34,990 nt of DNA from CAYWTX01 sp964461295 (lineage in GTDB: Bacteria > Planctomycetota > Phycisphaerae > SM23-33). Location of the stretch: NCBI GenBank assembly GCA_964461295.1, contig CAYWTX010000696.1:1-34990 (forward strand), read 5' to 3'. The notes beneath the pieces were generated by a model. It was not told the DNA's origin, searched no databases, and was given only the letters and a program-made list of their open reading frames with translations. Positions 32,322 through 34,990 of the stretch are shown piece by piece. Position 1 is the stretch's first letter; every line of letters starts with the position of its first letter. The position numbers and the translations under genes were made by a program.

Positions 32322-34990
32322 ATGACTCGATCGACCACAGAACAACAGCGCGAGGCGGCCGCACCGGGCGGTTCGCCAGGCGGGAGTGGTCCGCCGCGGC
32401 GGCGGTGGCGGCTGTGGATGTTCCGCGCCGTGTCGGCGACGGTGATCCCGGCAGCGTTCTTCCTGCTGCTGGAGTTGGCGCTTCGAGTGGCGGGGGTGGG
32501 GCACGCGACGTCGTTCTTCGTGCCGCTGGGCGGTAGGGGGGAGTTGACGGGCAACCAGCGGTTCGCGTGGCAGTACTTTCCACCGACGGGCACGCGGGCG
32601 CCCGTGCCGGTGCGTTTCTCGGCGCGGAGGCCGGCGGGCACGTGCCGCATCCTCATCCTGGGCAGTTCGGCGGCGATGGGTTCGCCGGAGCCGGCGTTCG
32701 GTTTCGGGCGGATTCTGGAGCAGATGTTGCGGCAGCGGTACCCGGGCGTGCGGTTCGAGGTGATCAACGCGGCGATGGAGGCGATGAACTCCAACGTGGC
32801 CCGGTCCATCGCGAAGGAATGCGCCGACCTGGAGGTCGACGTGTACCTGGTCTACATGGGCAACAACGAGGTGGTGGGTCCATACGGCCTGTCGGACACG
32901 TTCAGCGGCTACTCCCCGAGCCTGGCGATGATCCGGGCGGGGATGTGGCTGAAGGGCACGCGGATTGGGCAGGCGGCGAACGGGGCGATCGACTATGCCC
33001 GTAGGGGGGGGAAGGCGCCGATCTGGCGCGGGATGGAGGCGTTCACGTCCACCAGCGTGGCGATGGGCGATGGACGGCTGGAGCGGACGTACGGCAACTT
33101 CGCGGCGAATCTGGAGGACATCTGCGAGGCCGCCCGTCGCGGCGGGGCCCAGGTGCTGTTGTGCACGATGGCGGTGAACCTGCGCGACTGTGCCCCGATC
33201 GCGCCGCGACATCGCGAGGGGCTTTCGCCAGCCGACCGGCGGCTGTGGATGGAACTGTTCGACGCGGGCCGTGCGATGCACATGGCCGGTCGGCGGCGGG
33301 AGGCGGTGGAGAAGTACACGTCGGCCGCGGCGGTGGACGACCGGCGTGCGGACGTGCACTACATGCTGGGGCGGTGCCTGGCGGAGATGGGTCAGTTCGC
33401 CGGCTCGAAGAAGCACCTGGTGCTGGCCCGCGACCTGGACACGTTGCGGTTCCGGGCGGATTCGGGGATCAACCGCACGATCCGCGAGGTGGGCTCGCGC
33501 CTGGCGGGGCGCGGCGTACACCTGGTGGACGTGGAGGCGGCGATGGAGGCCAGTCCGCGCAGCCCGGGCGGGCTTGTGGGCGGCGAGCTGTTCCTCGAGC
33601 ACTGCCACTTGACGTACGAGGGCAACTGGGAACTGGCGGCCGCGGTGCTGGCGCGGATGGGCGCGGCGCTGCCGGCGTGGGTGAAGGCGAAGGCCGGCGC
33701 GGCGGCGATGGAAGCGGCGCTGGACGCCAACGCCTGCGCGGAGCGGCTGGCGTTCACGGGTTGGGAGCGGTATCGGCTGGCGGCGACGGTGGCGCGGCTG
33801 ACGTCGCATGGGCTGTTCACGAACCAGATCGACCATGCGGAGCAGCAGGCGGCGCGGTGGGCGGCGGTGGAGAAACTTCGTGCCTACACGCTGCCCGGCG
33901 CCAGGGATCGCGAGTTGGCGGCGCATCGTGCGGCCTTGGAGCGAAGCCCCGACGACCCGCTGTCGCGGGGGAACCTGGCAATCTGCCTATCGTCGTTTGG
34001 CGACGCCGCGGGGGCGGCCGACGTGTGGCGAGGGCTGGTCAACGAGTTTCCGATCCAGTCGGAGTTCCACCGGGCGCTGGGGCTGTGCCTGATCCAGCAG
34101 GGGCGGCTGGCGGAGGCGGCGGCGGAGTTGTCGCTCGCGGTGGCGATCCTGCCTCGCGACCTGAACGCGCGGAACAACCTGGGAGCCGCCCTGTTGTGGC
34201 TGGGCCGGCGCGACGAGGCGGAAAGATGCTTCCGGGCGGTGCTGGATGTCAACCCCGACCATTCCGACGCGCACGTGAACCTGGCGAGCGTGCTGGCCGA
34301 GCGGGGCCGGACGGGCGAGGCGATCGCGGAACTTCGCGAGGCGCTGCGGGCCGATTCGACGCACACGGACGCCCGTCGGAGCCTGGCGCGGATGTTGTTC
34401 CGCGATGGGAAGGCGGCCGAGGCGATCGACAACCTGCGGCGGGCGGTGGCCGAGCGGGAGGATTCGCTGTCGCACCTGGACCTGGCCGGGCTGTTGATGC
34501 AGGACAACAAGCCCCAGGAGGCCCTGTCGCACTATCGCCGGGCCGTGGACCTCATGCCGACCGACGCGCTGCCGTATCGCGAGTACGGCGCCGCGCTGTT
34601 GCGGGTGCAGGAGTACGCCGGGGCGGCCGCGGCGCTTGGCAAGGCCGTCGAATTGGGCGACAGCACGGGCTTGTCGCATCGCGAGCTGGGCACGGCGTTG
34701 CAGCGATTGGGCAAGCACGCCGAGGCCGCCGCGGCGTACGCCGAGGCCCTGCAGCGGCTGGGCGACGATTCGGAAACGCACCACCGCCTGGCCTACGTGC
34801 TGACGGTGCTGCGGCGGACGGGTGAGGCGATCGAGGAGTACCGCCGGGCGCTGCGGGTGGACAACGCGCGGCCGGAGACGCACAACAATCTGGCGGCGTT
34901 GCTGGCGCAGCTCGGGCAGGCGGACGAGGCGATCGAGCACTTCGCGGCGGCGGTGAAGCTGGAGCCGACGGCGTCGCGGCACTACAACCT
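32322..34990 (+). CDS. SGNH hydrolase-like protein with internal and C-terminal TPRs (partial)
   Basis: At least 889 residues, open to the right edge, so the C-terminus is missing. A Pro/Gly-rich cytoplasmic start and one membrane segment (VIPAAFFLLLELALRVAGV) precede an SGNH/GDSL fold: ILILGSSAAMG (block I, GSS for GDS), YLVYMGNNEV (block III) and LEHCHLTYEGN (block V His). Between blocks III and V lies a TPR pair (about residues 305-370, GRRREAVEKYTSAAAVDDRR). From about 575 on, about nine consecutive TPRs follow, such as NNLGAALLWLGRRDEAERC. An ester hydrolase or acetyltransferase acting on envelope sugars with a protein-docking tail is plausible. Start chosen as the first ATG in frame; there is no ribosome-binding site. 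Confidence 0.88.
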   Translation, partial: MTRSTTEQQREAAAPGGSPGGSGPPRRRWRLWMFRAVSATVIPAAFFLLLELALRVAGVGHATSFFVPLGGRGELTGNQRFAWQYFPPTGTRAPVPVRFSARRPAGTCRILILGSSAAMGSPEPAFGFGRILEQMLRQRYPGVRFEVINAAMEAMNSNVARSIAKECADLEVDVYLVYMGNNEVVGPYGLSDTFSGYSPSLAMIRAGMWLKGTRIGQAANGAIDYARRGGKAPIWRGMEAFTSTSVAMGDGRLERTYGNFAANLEDICEAARRGGAQVLLCTMAVNLRDCAPIAPRHREGLSPADRRLWMELFDAGRAMHMAGRRREAVEKYTSAAAVDDRRADVHYMLGRCLAEMGQFAGSKKHLVLARDLDTLRFRADSGINRTIREVGSRLAGRGVHLVDVEAAMEASPRSPGGLVGGELFLEHCHLTYEGNWELAAAVLARMGAALPAWVKAKAGAAAMEAALDANACAERLAFTGWERYRLAATVARLTSHGLFTNQIDHAEQQAARWAAVEKLRAYTLPGARDRELAAHRAALERSPDDPLSRGNLAICLSSFGDAAGAADVWRGLVNEFPIQSEFHRALGLCLIQQGRLAEAAAELSLAVAILPRDLNARNNLGAALLWLGRRDEAERCFRAVLDVNPDHSDAHVNLASVLAERGRTGEAIAELREALRADSTHTDARRSLARMLFRDGKAAEAIDNLRRAVAEREDSLSHLDLAGLLMQDNKPQEALSHYRRAVDLMPTDALPYREYGAALLRVQEYAGAAAALGKAVELGDSTGLSHRELGTALQRLGKHAEAAAAYAEALQRLGDDSETHHRLAYVLTVLRRTGEAIEEYRRALRVDNARPETHNNLAALLAQLGQADEAIEHFAAAVKLEPTASRHYN

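Overview
The window is high-GC (roughly two-thirds G+C) bacterial chromosome and most likely comes from a member of the Planctomycetota, possibly Phycisphaerae or a relative. The reasons are indirect: an exported PQQ-type beta-propeller joined to HEAT repeats, a membrane protein ending in the DPFDGK / YSIGPD / DDGG signature common in that phylum, an ECF sigma operon, a large SGNH+TPR protein, an ADP-heptose-type glycosyltransferase (a Gram-negative envelope), and many short GC-rich palindromes between genes. No 16S or other phylogenetic marker is present, so the assignment is inference.

Layout from left to right. 1-184: short tandem repeats. 185-991 (-): EEP-family phosphodiesterase. 1367-4609 (+): sugar-type (CUT1) ABC importer with a membrane-anchored binding protein and two permeases, no ATPase. 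4959-5681 (+): ComB-like phosphatase. 5783-7579 (-): DUF2062-phospholipase D fusion. 7778-10093 (+): beta-propeller/HEAT protein. 10223-10723 (-): coaD. 10811-11767: a disturbed zone with two gene fragments, an intact tRNA-Pro(TGG), a GIY-YIG nuclease gene that begins at the first base after the tRNA, and a decayed second copy of the same tRNA that supplies the nuclease stop codon. 11975-13855 (-): an unusual protein joining a helix-turn-helix to a GspE/PilB-like domain that has lost its Walker A motif. 14249-21157 (+): a peptide/nickel-type ABC importer whose binding protein and first permease are one polypeptide, followed by a second permease and two ATPases. 21277-23967 (+): ECF sigma factor, small membrane partner and larger membrane protein. 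24092-28489 (+): polysaccharide-utilisation genes (heparinase II/III-like lyase, alpha/alpha-barrel glycosidase, small exported beta-rich protein). 28608-31581 (+): DedA protein, mnmA carrying an in-frame repetitive insert, and a GT9 glycosyltransferase. 31582-32321: non-coding, with a 112-bp tandem array. 32322-34990 (+): SGNH hydrolase-like protein with TPRs, running off the right edge.

Functionally the window is dominated by uptake and breakdown of organic polymers: two importers, a lyase, a glycosidase and a sigma-factor operon directly upstream of the lyase. Housekeeping genes (coaD, mnmA, tRNA-Pro) are interspersed. The points most worth following up are the tRNA-Pro/GIY-YIG/decayed-tRNA sandwich, the HTH-dead-GspE protein, the binding-protein-permease fusion and the repeat-derived insert inside mnmA.
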